This document shows, piece after piece, positions 1 through 7,589 of a stretch of 9,358 nt of DNA. The stretch's first letter is position 1. Each line of letters starts with the position of its first letter. The notes below the pieces were generated by a model that saw only the letters and a list, made by a program, of their open reading frames with translations, searched no databases and was not told where the DNA came from. This DNA is from an uncultured Opitutia bacterium (GTDB lineage: Bacteria; Verrucomicrobiota; Verrucomicrobiia; Opitutales; UBA953): positions 1 through 9,358 of the forward strand of contig CAIXQT010000072.1 in NCBI GenBank assembly GCA_903921665.1. Direction: 5' to 3'. Position numbers and translations under genes: made by a program.

Positions 1-713
1 AAGTCGACCTTCGCGCCCTGCCAATCGAACGACAACTGCGTCGATTGGGCATGCAGGAAGAGTCGCTTGAAACCGCGGGCGGTACCCACGGCCTTGTTGA
101 ACTCGAAATCGCCGTAGGTGCGGTCGCCCAGGATCGGATGACCATGCGCGGCGGTCTGCACGCGCAGCTGGTGCGTGCGGCCCGTCCGCGGCTCGAGCTG
201 GATCAGCGAAAGCGGGAGCGTGCCACCGGCCGCGCGCTGCCAAGCATAGACCGTGACGGCGGGCACGCCGGCGCCGGTCTCCGAACGAACCCCGCCGCCG
301 GGGCCCTTCGACTTCGACATCTGATCCTGCCAGGTGCCGCGCGGAGCACGCAGGCCGCGGCCGCGGATCAGCGCGACGTACTGCTTCGAGACCTGCGAGC
401 GGGCGAACATCTTACGGACCAGGTCGGCGACGTCGGTGTCGAGCGACAGCAGCAGCGTGCCGCTGGTCGGGGAATCGAGCCGGTTAAGCAGGTAGACGCG
501 ACGGATGCCGCCTTTGCCGTCGCGGACATGGAAAGCCTCTTCGTCGAGGGAGTAGTTGCCGGTGATCAGGATCGTGCCCTTCTCCGCGACCTCGCCGGGA
601 TTAGGATGCGAAAGGATGCCGTCCGGCTTCTCGACCGCGATGAGCCCGCATTCATGCGTCGCGACCACGCGTACGCCGCGTCCGAACGGGATCCAATCAG
701 TGGCCAAGGTCAT
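1..713 (-). CDS. RluA-family pseudouridine synthase (3' end outside window)
   Basis: Reverse-strand translation gives 237 open codons from an ATG at 713, running off the left edge. It matches the RluA/RsuA pseudouridine synthase catalytic domain, which converts specific uridines in rRNA or tRNA to pseudouridine in the cytoplasm. Visible motifs in order are VEKPDGILSHP (about 27-37), NRLDSPTSG (77-85) with the presumed catalytic Asp80, RTGRTHQLRVQ (176-186), HGHPILGDRTYGD (190-202) and RLFLHA (217-222). No S4 domain precedes the catalytic domain, so it is a short form of the family. The usual HRLD motif reads NRLD here. The start ATG shares one base with the TGA stop of the TonB-like gene upstream (TGATG), which suggests translational coupling. 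The family is clear, but the RNA target cannot be told from the sequence. Confidence 0.9.
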   Translation of the reverse strand, partial: MTLATDWIPFGRGVRVVATHECGLIAVEKPDGILSHPNPGEVAEKGTILITGNYSLDEEAFHVRDGKGGIRRVYLLNRLDSPTSGTLLLSLDTDVADLVRKMFARSQVSKQYVALIRGRGLRAPRGTWQDQMSKSKGPGGGVRSETGAGVPAVTVYAWQRAAGGTLPLSLIQLEPRTGRTHQLRVQTAAHGHPILGDRTYGDFEFNKAVGTARGFKRLFLHAQSTQLSFDWQGAKVD

Positions 714-1612
714 CAGTAGTAATGGAAGTTGATCGTGACCGTGTCGCTCTCGCCGTACATGGCGACCATATCCGCACGCCAGATATCATAAGGCGCGGGC
801 GCCATCACGGCGTCCTTGCAGGCGAGGGTCATCACGCGGGTGACCTCGCTGCCGAGGACCAGGGCGTCGGTGACCGTGCCGTCGCGATGCAGGCGGAAAC
901 TCACGATCACGCGGCCGCGGGAGACGCCATCGAAACGCGATCGTTCGATGATGCTCCACCAGCTGGACTGGATGGCTTCCATCATGCGTTGGGTATAGTC
1001 GCCATAGTTGCTGAAACGCGCGTCGATGGCGATGGTGCCGGCGCGGCTCACGCCGACCGGCCGACGGAGCAGTAGGCCATACGTACCGGAAGGCGCGGAG
1101 GCGCGCGGACGATCCGGATTAGCCGCGACCGGAGCCGGCGAAGCCTTGGCGGCGGACTTGCCCGGTCCGGGCGGCGGCGCAGCCTTGACCGGCGCGGCCA
1201 TGGAGATCGAGGGCTGGGCGACCGGCACGGCCTCCGATTGGTCGATCGAGCGGGGCTTCCCTTGCGCGAGCCTGATCTGCTCGGAGGTGCCGGCTGATTT
1301 CGGCAAAGGGGAATGGGTCGGCTTCTTCTCCGGGACGGGCTGGGCGGCGGTCTGATTACGGGAGGACGTGAACGGCGTGGCCTTCGGGACGGCTTGGTTG
1401 GCGGCCGGATTCGTCTCGGCGAAGCGGAGTTTCGGCGGCAGCCGGGCTTCGTCGATCTTCACCGGGGCCGTCAGGACTTCGACCGGGCGGACGAAGGCCA
1501 CGACTTTCTGGAAGCTGTCCGGGAGCAGCCAGAAGAGCAGCAGATGCAGGCCGAGCGAAGCCGCGACGGCGATGGCCGCGGATCGGAGTTCGATGTTTCG
1601 CTCAGACTGCAC
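713..1612 (-). CDS. TonB-like protein (N-terminal anchor, Pro/Ala-rich linker, TonB-type C-terminal domain)
   Basis: This 299-residue protein has the TonB/TolA layout. A short cytoplasmic N-terminus is followed by one hydrophobic segment (about 11-30) that would anchor it in the inner membrane. A long Pro/Ala/Lys-rich linker (about 45-178) could span the periplasm. A compact C-terminal domain (about 192-299) carries a RGRVIVSFRLHRDGTV stretch (232-247) and a following helix (258-272), like TonB C-terminal domains that touch outer-membrane receptors. The start is GTG at 1612. An in-frame TAA lies 12 to 10 bases upstream, so no longer start is possible, and no strong Shine-Dalgarno is seen. No exbB, exbD or TonB-dependent receptor is in the window. 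A TolA-like or other periplasm-spanning role is an alternative. The architecture is well supported, the precise partner is not. Confidence 0.7.
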   Translation of the reverse strand: MQSERNIELRSAAIAVAASLGLHLLLFWLLPDSFQKVVAFVRPVEVLTAPVKIDEARLPPKLRFAETNPAANQAVPKATPFTSSRNQTAAQPVPEKKPTHSPLPKSAGTSEQIRLAQGKPRSIDQSEAVPVAQPSISMAAPVKAAPPPGPGKSAAKASPAPVAANPDRPRASAPSGTYGLLLRRPVGVSRAGTIAIDARFSNYGDYTQRMMEAIQSSWWSIIERSRFDGVSRGRVIVSFRLHRDGTVTDALVLGSEVTRVMTLACKDAVMAPAPYDIWRADMVAMYGESDTVTINFHYY

Positions 1613-1662
1613 GAGCCGAAGTTAGGCGACCGTGGCCCGACTTCAAGCGTAGGCGGGGGCGA

Positions 1663-2574
1663 TTATCGGTCCGCGAACTCCTGCGTCAGAGCCGCCAGCG
1701 TGCGCCGGCAGTCCTCACGCGTGCCGATCACCACATAAAGCTGGTAGCCGTAATCGCCGGGCTTGATGCCGCCGGGCGAACGGAGACGGAACACGCAGTT
1801 CCACTTCACGACCTTGTCATGCTCGAACTTGAACCGTCCGTAGCCGACGGCGGGCTGACCCGCGGGCGGGCGAGTCGGCGTGAAGACACCCATGGCATGG
1901 TCGCCCGAAGGCGTCGAGAGCACGACCGGGTCGCGCTGCTCGCCGTTCTGGCGCGACAAGGGAACAAGGGTCGACGACTTCGCGTCGAAGCGCAGCTCCT
2001 CGCTGAAGGACCAAGGCATGTAACCCGTCAGCGCCTCGACCTGGAGGAACTGATGCGGGCGGTCGGCGGGCACGGTGAACTTCACCCGATAGTCCAGCAC
2101 GTGGTCCATGCCCGGCCGGCCGATGCGCACCTGCTTGGTCAGGACATGATCGGAGAGCAGCCGATCGTTCAACGCGACATTGCCGCCCGACTTCATCCCC
2201 GGCGCGAGCCAGAAGGCCATGCGCGTGCGCGTCGAGAGGACGCCGTCCCGGACGGAGATCTCCTCCAGACGGCTGGTCGACTTCGGTCCGAGCGCGTCGA
2301 CGACCGAACCCGCTTCGGTCGGATTGTAACACTCGACGTGATAGACGCCGCCGATGTCCGCGTTGATGGCGGATTGCAACTGGCGGCCGTGGTCGTGCGA
2401 GTCGATGAACTCCACGCCGGACCACTTGACGGAATCGATGGCGCCAGCCAGTCGGCTCGTGGTCCGGATGACCAGCGGCTTGCCGCCGATCGCGCCCCAC
2501 AGTGCGGCCTCGCCGCTCAAGACCGGCGCCTGCGCGAGCACGCAGGCGGGGAGAAGCAGGAGGAGCGCCTTCAT
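1663..2574 (-). CDS. secreted protein of unknown function, predicted beta-rich
   Basis: I do not recognise a named family with confidence. The 303-residue protein starts with a signal peptide (MK, then a Leu-rich core to about residue 15, likely cut near AQA at 14-16), so it should be exported. Cys11 after LPA could be read as a lipobox, but the signal would then be unusually short. The mature part alternates short hydrophobic strands with polar turns and has many aromatic residues. Distinctive stretches are SHDHGRQLQS (59-68), ECYNPTEAGS (81-90) and YMPWSFSEEL. This pattern recalls beta-sandwich, galactose-mutarotase-like proteins that bind sugars, but that is a guess. The ATG overlaps the maf stop by 4 bases (ATGA), and an AAAGG lies 8 bases upstream inside maf. 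It is therefore probably co-translated with maf. Confidence 0.85.
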   Translation of the reverse strand: MKALLLLLPACVLAQAPVLSGEAALWGAIGGKPLVIRTTSRLAGAIDSVKWSGVEFIDSHDHGRQLQSAINADIGGVYHVECYNPTEAGSVVDALGPKSTSRLEEISVRDGVLSTRTRMAFWLAPGMKSGGNVALNDRLLSDHVLTKQVRIGRPGMDHVLDYRVKFTVPADRPHQFLQVEALTGYMPWSFSEELRFDAKSSTLVPLSRQNGEQRDPVVLSTPSGDHAMGVFTPTRPPAGQPAVGYGRFKFEHDKVVKWNCVFRLRSPGGIKPGDYGYQLYVVIGTREDCRRTLAALTQEFADR

Positions 2575-3161
2575 GCGGTGAGCCTTTCGAGGATACCCAG
2601 CGCGGCGAGACGCGACTTCACGAATTCGACCGGCAGTCCCATGATGGTCGAGATGGGCTCCTGGAAGCCGTCGATGATGATCTCCTTGCCCTGCTGGATG
2701 CCGTAGGCACCGGCCTTATCCAAGGTGTTCACCAAGGCCTGATACCGGGTGATGTCATCGTCGGAAAGCGCGCGGAAGCGGACCCAGGCGGTGATGTCAT
2801 GGGATTCGTCGATGCCCAGCGCGGGGCACAGCAGGCAGACTCCGGTATGCACCGTATGCTCGCGGCCGGACAGGCTGCGGAGCATCGCGCGGGACTCCGC
2901 GAGGTCAGCCGGCTTGTTCAGGGCGCGGTCGCCGAGCGCTACCGTGGTGTCCGAGCCAAGCACGAGGGCCGTCGGATGGAGACGCGAGACCGCCGCGGCC
3001 TTCAGGCGGGCATTATGCAGGACCATCTTCGCCGGATCGGTCGTCGGGTCCTCATGCTCCGTCACCGCGGCGACCAGGACGCGATGGGGGATCCCCGCTT
3101 CACGGAGCAGTTCCGTGCGCCGGGGCGAAGCGGAGGCAAGGATGAGGATGAGCGGCGGCAC
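2571..3161 (-). CDS. maf: Maf-family nucleoside triphosphate pyrophosphatase (YhdE type)
   Basis: The product is a 196-residue Maf protein. It is a cytoplasmic enzyme that hydrolyses non-canonical or pyrimidine nucleoside triphosphates to monophosphates and pyrophosphate, and is linked to nucleotide-pool cleaning and division control. Motifs seen are SASPRR (10-15, phosphate-binding), EDPTTDP (37-43), GSDT (69-72, with the presumed catalytic Asp71), NKP (82-84), the SGREHTVHTG stretch (98-107) and DKAGAYGIQ (148-156). The GAYGIQ form is that of the YhdE subfamily, known for dTTP/UTP pyrophosphatase activity. The open frame extends upstream to 3470, but that part is antisense to the pectate lyase and its leader. 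The GTG at 3161 gives the normal Maf N-terminus and length. No clear Shine-Dalgarno is seen. It is the first gene of the leftward cluster. Confidence 0.94.
   Translation of the reverse strand: MPPLILILASASPRRTELLREAGIPHRVLVAAVTEHEDPTTDPAKMVLHNARLKAAAVSRLHPTALVLGSDTTVALGDRALNKPADLAESRAMLRSLSGREHTVHTGVCLLCPALGIDESHDITAWVRFRALSDDDITRYQALVNTLDKAGAYGIQQGKEIIIDGFQEPISTIMGLPVEFVKSRLAALGILERLTA
2583..2587 (-). promoter_or_regulatory. Shine-Dalgarno-like AAAGG for the secreted protein gene
   Basis: On the minus strand AAAGG lies 8 bases before the ATG at 2574, inside the end of maf. It is one of the few plausible ribosome binding sites in this window and supports the chosen start of the secreted protein in addition to the ATGA overlap. 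Confidence 0.4.
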
Positions 3162-3242
3162 CCGGACAATGGAGCGTATTAATTCCGATAAGACAACCGC
3201 AACAGCCCTCCCGCGCTTTCCTTCATTTACTCCTTCCGGACA

Positions 3243-3265
3243 CCCCCTACCCCTATCCCTGTCCC
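3243..3265 (-). promoter_or_regulatory. potential G-quadruplex motif in the maf/pectate lyase divergent gap
   Basis: Read on the minus strand this tract has four G-runs of 3, 3, 4 and 5 bases, separated by loops ACA, ATA and TA. This fits the standard pattern of four G-runs of at least three with loops of 1-7 bases. It lies 12-34 bases before the pectate lyase ATG, with the G-rich strand as the template for that gene. It also lies 82-104 bases upstream of the maf start, where the G-rich strand is the non-template strand. The pattern is seen directly. Folding in the cell and any effect on expression are inferred. Confidence 0.5.
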
Positions 3266-3268
3266 TCT
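3245..3268 (+). repeat. four tandem CCCTNY hexamers before the pectate lyase start
   Basis: The units are CCCTAC, CCCTAT, CCCTGT and CCCTCT, directly adjacent. The array ends 8 bases before the ATG at 3277. It is the core of a longer pyrimidine-rich stretch from about 3204 to 3276, and no Shine-Dalgarno sequence is found in its place. The remaining part of the gap (3162-3203) is more AT-rich and is the likeliest place for promoters, although I see no convincing -10/-35 pair. Confidence 0.75.
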
Positions 3269-3276
3269 CACGCACC

Positions 3277-4308
3277 ATGCGCCCCGCCCTGCTGATCCTT
3301 GCGCTCTTAGTCTCCGGAAGCCTGCTCGCCGCAGACGACAGCGCTCGCCGCTTCCTCAAGAAGCCCGACAGCTGGTTCGCTTCCGCCGAAGCGAAGAAGG
3401 TCGCCGCCATCATCCTGAGCTTCCAGACCGACGCCGGCGGCTGGCCGAAGAACACCAACACCATCAGCAAGGCCTATGAGGGCGACCGGGCGAAACTGCA
3501 GCCGACGTTCGACAACAAGGCGACCGTCGACGAACTCCGCTTCATGGCGCGCATGGTCAACGCGACGCAGGACGCGACCTACCGGAAATCGTTCGACCGC
3601 GGCCTGGCCTATGTGCTCTCCGCCCAATATCCGAACGGCGGGTGGCCGCAGTTCTTCCCGCTCCGCAACGGCTACTACGACCGCATCACCTTCAACGACG
3701 GCGCGATGGTGCGCGTCCTGGAATTCGTCCGCGAAGTCGCTCGCGACGCGCGTTACGCCTTCCTCGCCCCCCAGACGCACGAAGCATGCCGCAAGGCCTT
3801 CGACCTCGGCATCGCCTGCATCCTGAAGTGCCAGATCGTCGTCGACGGCAAACCTGCCGTCTGGTGCGCGCAGCACGATGAGACGACCTTTGCCCCGGCC
3901 AAAGCCCGCTCCTACGAACTGCCCTCGTTCAGCGGCAGCGAATCCGTCGGTATCGTCCGCCTCCTCATGAGCCTCGAGAAGCCCACGCCGGAGATTCGCG
4001 CTGCCATCGAAGGCGCCGTCGACTGGTTCGAGACGCATAAAGTCGCCGGTCAGCGGCTCGAAAAGACAACGGGCAAGGACGGCAAGCCCGACCTCGTCAT
4101 GATCCCGGACCCCAAGGCCCCCACCCTCTGGGCCCGCTTCTACGACCTCAAGACCGGTGCGCCCTTCGTCTGCGACCGGGACGGCATCCCCAAACCCCAG
4201 CTGGCCGACATCGGCTCTGAACGCCGCAACGGCTACAGCTGGTTCGGCGAATATGCCCGTGACCTGCTCGCCAAGGACTACCCAGTCTGGAAGAAGGCCG
4301 ACCGCTAA
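3277..4308 (+). CDS. pelA: secreted pectate lyase, polysaccharide lyase family 10
   Basis: This 343-residue protein matches the PelA/Pel10 pectate lyases, which cleave polygalacturonate by calcium-assisted beta-elimination using an arginine as base. A signal peptide (MRPALLILALLVSGSLLAA, 1-19) sends it to the periplasm or outside. Family stretches seen are FQTDAGGWPKN (49-59), a TFDNKAT segment (77-83), QYPNGGWPQFFP (117-128), ITFNDGAM (137-144), WCAQHDE (196-202), YELPSFSGSES (213-223), WARFYDLKTGAPFVCDRDG (285-303) and SERRNGYSWFG (314-324). The (alpha/alpha) toroid fold is the family norm. No carbohydrate-binding module is attached. I chose the ATG at 3277 because it begins the signal peptide. 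The frame is open further upstream, but only as antisense of maf. Its leader is a pyrimidine-rich tract without a Shine-Dalgarno. The next gene follows after 62 bases on the same strand. Confidence 0.93.
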   Translation: MRPALLILALLVSGSLLAADDSARRFLKKPDSWFASAEAKKVAAIILSFQTDAGGWPKNTNTISKAYEGDRAKLQPTFDNKATVDELRFMARMVNATQDATYRKSFDRGLAYVLSAQYPNGGWPQFFPLRNGYYDRITFNDGAMVRVLEFVREVARDARYAFLAPQTHEACRKAFDLGIACILKCQIVVDGKPAVWCAQHDETTFAPAKARSYELPSFSGSESVGIVRLLMSLEKPTPEIRAAIEGAVDWFETHKVAGQRLEKTTGKDGKPDLVMIPDPKAPTLWARFYDLKTGAPFVCDRDGIPKPQLADIGSERRNGYSWFGEYARDLLAKDYPVWKKADR

Positions 4309-4346
4309 GGGAACCTTCGGCATCGGCTTGCAGTCTCAATCAGCAC

Positions 4347-4367
4347 CCCTCAATTAGAGGGACCCTC
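4347..4367 (+). promoter_or_regulatory. competing short hairpins over the ribosome binding site of the PSCyt1/DUF1553 gene
   Basis: The leader holds CCCTC (4347-4351), then AATTA, then GAGGG (4357-4361), one A, and CCCTC again (4363-4367). The GAGGG is the best Shine-Dalgarno candidate, 9 bases before the ATG at 4371. It could pair with the upstream CCCTC (5-base loop). The downstream copy is separated by only one base, so in cis it could pair only after opening part of the stem. Pairing would hide the site. The sequence is certain and a regulatory effect is only inferred. Confidence 0.35.
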
Positions 4368-4370
4368 CCG

Positions 4371-7300
4371 ATGCCCGTGCGACCGTTCACCCTGTCCGCC
4401 TTGTGCCTGCTGGCCTCAGCCGTCAGCCCACTCGTGGCCGGGGATAACGACCAGGCCGAGAAGGCCGTCGCCCTCCTGGACTCCCGCTGCTTCAAGTGCC
4501 ACAGCCACTCGGCCGGCAAGAACAAGGGCGGCTTGGTCATGGATTCCCTGGCCGGGCTCACCACCGGCGGCGACGGCGGCGCGGCCCTCCTTCCCGGCGA
4601 CCCCGCCAAGAGCCTCTTCCTGCAGAACATCCTTTCGACCGACCCGGATGTCATGATGCCGCCCAAAGGCGACCGTCTGACGAAAGACGAAGTCGCGCTC
4701 CTCCAAGACTGGGTGAAGTCCGGAGCGACCTGGCCGAAGAGCCGCACCAAGGCGCCCGTCGCCGGCCGTTACCTTCCGGGCACCATCGGCGAGAAGGAAA
4801 AAGCCTGGTGGGCTTACCAGACGGTCAGACGCCCCGAACTCCCCGCCGGGCAGTCCGCCCACCCGATCGACCGCTTCATCGACGCACGCCTCGCCAAGGA
4901 AGCCCTCACCCCCTCCGCGGAAGCCGACCGCGCAGTACTCATCCGTCGAGTCACCTTCGACGTCACCGGCCTCCCGCCCTCCCCCGAGGAAGTCGCCGCT
5001 TTCGTCAAGGACACCGACCCACACGCCTACGAGAAGCTCGTCGACCGGCTCCTGGCATCGCCCGGCTACGGACAGCGTATGGGTCGGGCCTGGCTCGACC
5101 TCGTGCGCTACGCCGACAGCGACGGCTTCCGCATCGACGACTTCCGCCCGACCGCCTGGCGCTACCGCGATTACGTCATCAAGGCCTACAACGACAACAA
5201 GCCCTACGACCGCTTCATCCAAGAACAGATCGCCGGCGACGAACTCTTCCCCGGCGACACCCAGGCCCTCACGGCTCTCGGCTATCTTCGCCACTGGATC
5301 TACGAATACAACAACCGCGACGCGCGCAGCCAGTGGGATAACATCCTGAACGACATCACCGACACTACCGGCGACGTCTTCCTCGGCGCCGGCATGCAGT
5401 GCGCCCGCTGCCACGATCATAAGTTCGACCCGATCCTGCAGCGCGACTACTTCGCCCTCCGGAGCTTCTTCAACAACACCCTGCCGGTCGAGAATCGCCC
5501 TGCGTGGACGCCGAAGGAAGCCGGCGAGCATGCCCGCAAGCTGGCCGCCTGGGAAAAGCAGACGAAGCCGATCCGCGACGAGATCGCCGCGCTCGAAAAG
5601 AAATACCGCGACACCGCGACCGAGAACGCCGTGAAGATCTTCCCGGACGACGTCCAGGCGATGATCAACAAGCCTGCGAATCAGCGGACGCCCTACGAGC
5701 AGCAGGTCGCCGCGCTCGCCTGGCGCCAGGTCGACTACGAATACAACCGGCTCGACCGCTCGATCAAAGGCGCCGACAGCGTGAAACACGCGGACCTGAA
5801 GCGCAAGCTGGCCGAACATGACAAGCAGAAGCCCGAAGACCCGCCCTTCGTGCTCACCGTGCGCGAGACCGGTGCGCAAGGCCTGGACGCGCTCATCCCC
5901 AAGAAGAACACCCTCGTCCCGCCCGCCTTCCTCACCGTCCTCAGCGCGAACTACCCCGCCGAACCGGCCAAGATCTCGCCCCCTGCCGACGGCGCCACCA
6001 CCGGCCGACGCACCGCGCTGGCGCAGTGGCTGACGGACAAGTCGAACCCCTTCACCGCCCGTCTCGCGATGAACCGCCTCTGGCAGCTCTGCTTCCGCCG
6101 CGGACTGACTCCCTACGCGAGCGACTTCGGCCGCCTCGGCGAACCTCCCTCCCACCCCGAACTGCTCGACTGGCTTGCCGCGGAGTTCATGGCGAAAGGC
6201 TGGGACCAGAAGGCCATGCACCGGCTCGTCCTGACGAGCGCCGCCTATCGCCGCTCCTCGCAGCACCCGGCCCCCAAGGACGGCCAGCTCAAGGATCCGC
6301 AGAACGCCCTGCTGTGGCGCTTCCAACCTCAGCGCCTCGAAGCCGAGCAGATCCGCGACGCGGTCTTCGCCGCCGGGGGCGACCTGAAGTCGGACAAGCA
6401 GGCCGGGCCGAGCGTCGTGTACGGCGAACCCGTGCGCAGCATCTTCACGCGCATCATGCGGAACAACCGCGACCCGCTCGCCGACGTCTTCGACGCGCCG
6501 CAGTGGTTCAGTAGCGCCTCGTCCCGCGACGTCACCACGACCCCGATCCAATCCCTGCTGCTCCTCAACAGCCCCTTCATGCTGAAACGCGGGGAGATCC
6601 TCGCGGCGCGCATCGCCAAGGAAATCCCCGTCGACGAGGCCGGCCAGGTCCGCCGCGTCTATCAGGTGTTGTTCGCCCGCCAACCCTCCAAGGCCGAAGC
6701 CGAGCAGGCGGCCAAGTTCCTCAAGGAAGTCCGCTCGCAAAAGAATTCTTCGGTCGTGGAAGCCGCCGTCGCCAACGATTTCCTGCCCGAGAAGGTCCCG
6801 TTCCGCGACGGTCAGGGCGCCCACCTTGACGCCGGCCACCGCAAGCCGTTCCTCGCGCCCGGCGTCGCGGCGGCCGACCTCGCCCAAGGCTTCACCATCG
6901 AAGGCGTCATCGTCCCGCGCTCCGTGAGCGACACCGGCGCCGTCCGCGTCATCGCCGCCCAGGTCGGCAAGGGCAAGGATGACGGCTACTGGCAGTTCGG
7001 CGTGACCGGCCAGAAGTCGCGCCGCGCCCCGCGCGTGCTCGTCCTCCAAGCCCACGGCCCCCTGCTCGACGGCACCTTCGGCGAAGCCGTCCAGTTCTCG
7101 AACCTCCGCATCGAGATGAACAAACCCTACTACGCCTCCGCGGCCGTGCGCTACGCGGACAAGAACGGGCCGGGTGAAGTGAGCTTCACGCTCAAGGACC
7201 TCGCGAACGACGACGAGCCCCTCCTGCACGACCGCGTGGCCACCAACCTCACCGGCGTGCGCACCGCCACCCAGCCGATCCAGCTCGGCGGCAAGGGCGC

Positions 7301-7589
7301 CGATCGCGAAAGCTCCTTCCACGGCGTCATCGACGACCTCCGGCTGAGCGCCGGCGCGCTCGACGACCCGGCGCTGCTCTACTCTAACGAAGACATCAAG
7401 CCGAGCGCCCTCGGCTTCTGGCGTTTCGAGACCAAGACCGGCACGATGCGCGACTCCTCCGGCAAGGGCCGTGACCTGGCCTTCGGCGAAGCCAAGGTGA
7501 CGCCGAGCGCCGCGAAGACCGCCCAAGCGCCGCTGGCCGCGCTCTGCCACGCCCTCCTCAACTCCTCCGAATTCCTCTACGTCGAATGA
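4371..7589 (+). CDS. secreted PSCyt1-DUF1549-DUF1553 protein with inserted LamG-like domain
   Basis: This 1072-residue protein belongs to the large planctomycete/verrucomicrobial surface family first defined in Rhodopirellula. A signal peptide (about 1-24) is followed by a PSCyt1 cytochrome-c-like domain (about 30-105) with CFKCH at 40-44, a probable covalent haem site. DUF1549 (PSCyt2, about 163-372) has VTFDVTGLPPSPEE and a second CxxCH, CARCHDHKFDP (344-354). A charged, probably coiled-coil spacer covers about 385-490. DUF1553 (PSD1) starts near 544 (RRTALAQWLTDKSNPFTAR) and runs to about 790. A LamG/concanavalin-like segment (about 810-1045, with FTIEGVI at 841 and GFWRFE at 1015) interrupts it before the normal DUF1553 end, LAALCHALLNSSEFLYVE (1055-1072). 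The stop overlaps the DUF1501 start (ATGA), which suggests the two act together. No enzymatic activity is proven for the family. A role in polysaccharide breakdown or electron transfer at the surface is inferred from the haem motifs, the LamG domain and the neighbouring lyase. Confidence 0.94.
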   Translation: MPVRPFTLSALCLLASAVSPLVAGDNDQAEKAVALLDSRCFKCHSHSAGKNKGGLVMDSLAGLTTGGDGGAALLPGDPAKSLFLQNILSTDPDVMMPPKGDRLTKDEVALLQDWVKSGATWPKSRTKAPVAGRYLPGTIGEKEKAWWAYQTVRRPELPAGQSAHPIDRFIDARLAKEALTPSAEADRAVLIRRVTFDVTGLPPSPEEVAAFVKDTDPHAYEKLVDRLLASPGYGQRMGRAWLDLVRYADSDGFRIDDFRPTAWRYRDYVIKAYNDNKPYDRFIQEQIAGDELFPGDTQALTALGYLRHWIYEYNNRDARSQWDNILNDITDTTGDVFLGAGMQCARCHDHKFDPILQRDYFALRSFFNNTLPVENRPAWTPKEAGEHARKLAAWEKQTKPIRDEIAALEKKYRDTATENAVKIFPDDVQAMINKPANQRTPYEQQVAALAWRQVDYEYNRLDRSIKGADSVKHADLKRKLAEHDKQKPEDPPFVLTVRETGAQGLDALIPKKNTLVPPAFLTVLSANYPAEPAKISPPADGATTGRRTALAQWLTDKSNPFTARLAMNRLWQLCFRRGLTPYASDFGRLGEPPSHPELLDWLAAEFMAKGWDQKAMHRLVLTSAAYRRSSQHPAPKDGQLKDPQNALLWRFQPQRLEAEQIRDAVFAAGGDLKSDKQAGPSVVYGEPVRSIFTRIMRNNRDPLADVFDAPQWFSSASSRDVTTTPIQSLLLLNSPFMLKRGEILAARIAKEIPVDEAGQVRRVYQVLFARQPSKAEAEQAAKFLKEVRSQKNSSVVEAAVANDFLPEKVPFRDGQGAHLDAGHRKPFLAPGVAAADLAQGFTIEGVIVPRSVSDTGAVRVIAAQVGKGKDDGYWQFGVTGQKSRRAPRVLVLQAHGPLLDGTFGEAVQFSNLRIEMNKPYYASAAVRYADKNGPGEVSFTLKDLANDDEPLLHDRVATNLTGVRTATQPIQLGGKGADRESSFHGVIDDLRLSAGALDDPALLYSNEDIKPSALGFWRFETKTGTMRDSSGKGRDLAFGEAKVTPSAAKTAQAPLAALCHALLNSSEFLYVE

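Noticed and set aside
1819..2706. 295-codon plus-strand open frame opposite the secreted protein and the end of maf
   Set aside because: In register with the minus-strand gene, lacks any domain, and runs across the maf/secreted gene junction.
3176..3202. Possible maf promoter on the minus strand (TTGCGG and TAATAC)
   Set aside because: The spacer is only 15 bases, the -10 match is poor, and the transcript start would fall almost on the maf start codon.
3162..3470. Longer N-terminus for Maf, with starts up to 3470
   Set aside because: The added part is antisense to the pectate lyase coding region and leader, and Maf proteins begin just before the SASPRR motif, as with the GTG at 3161.
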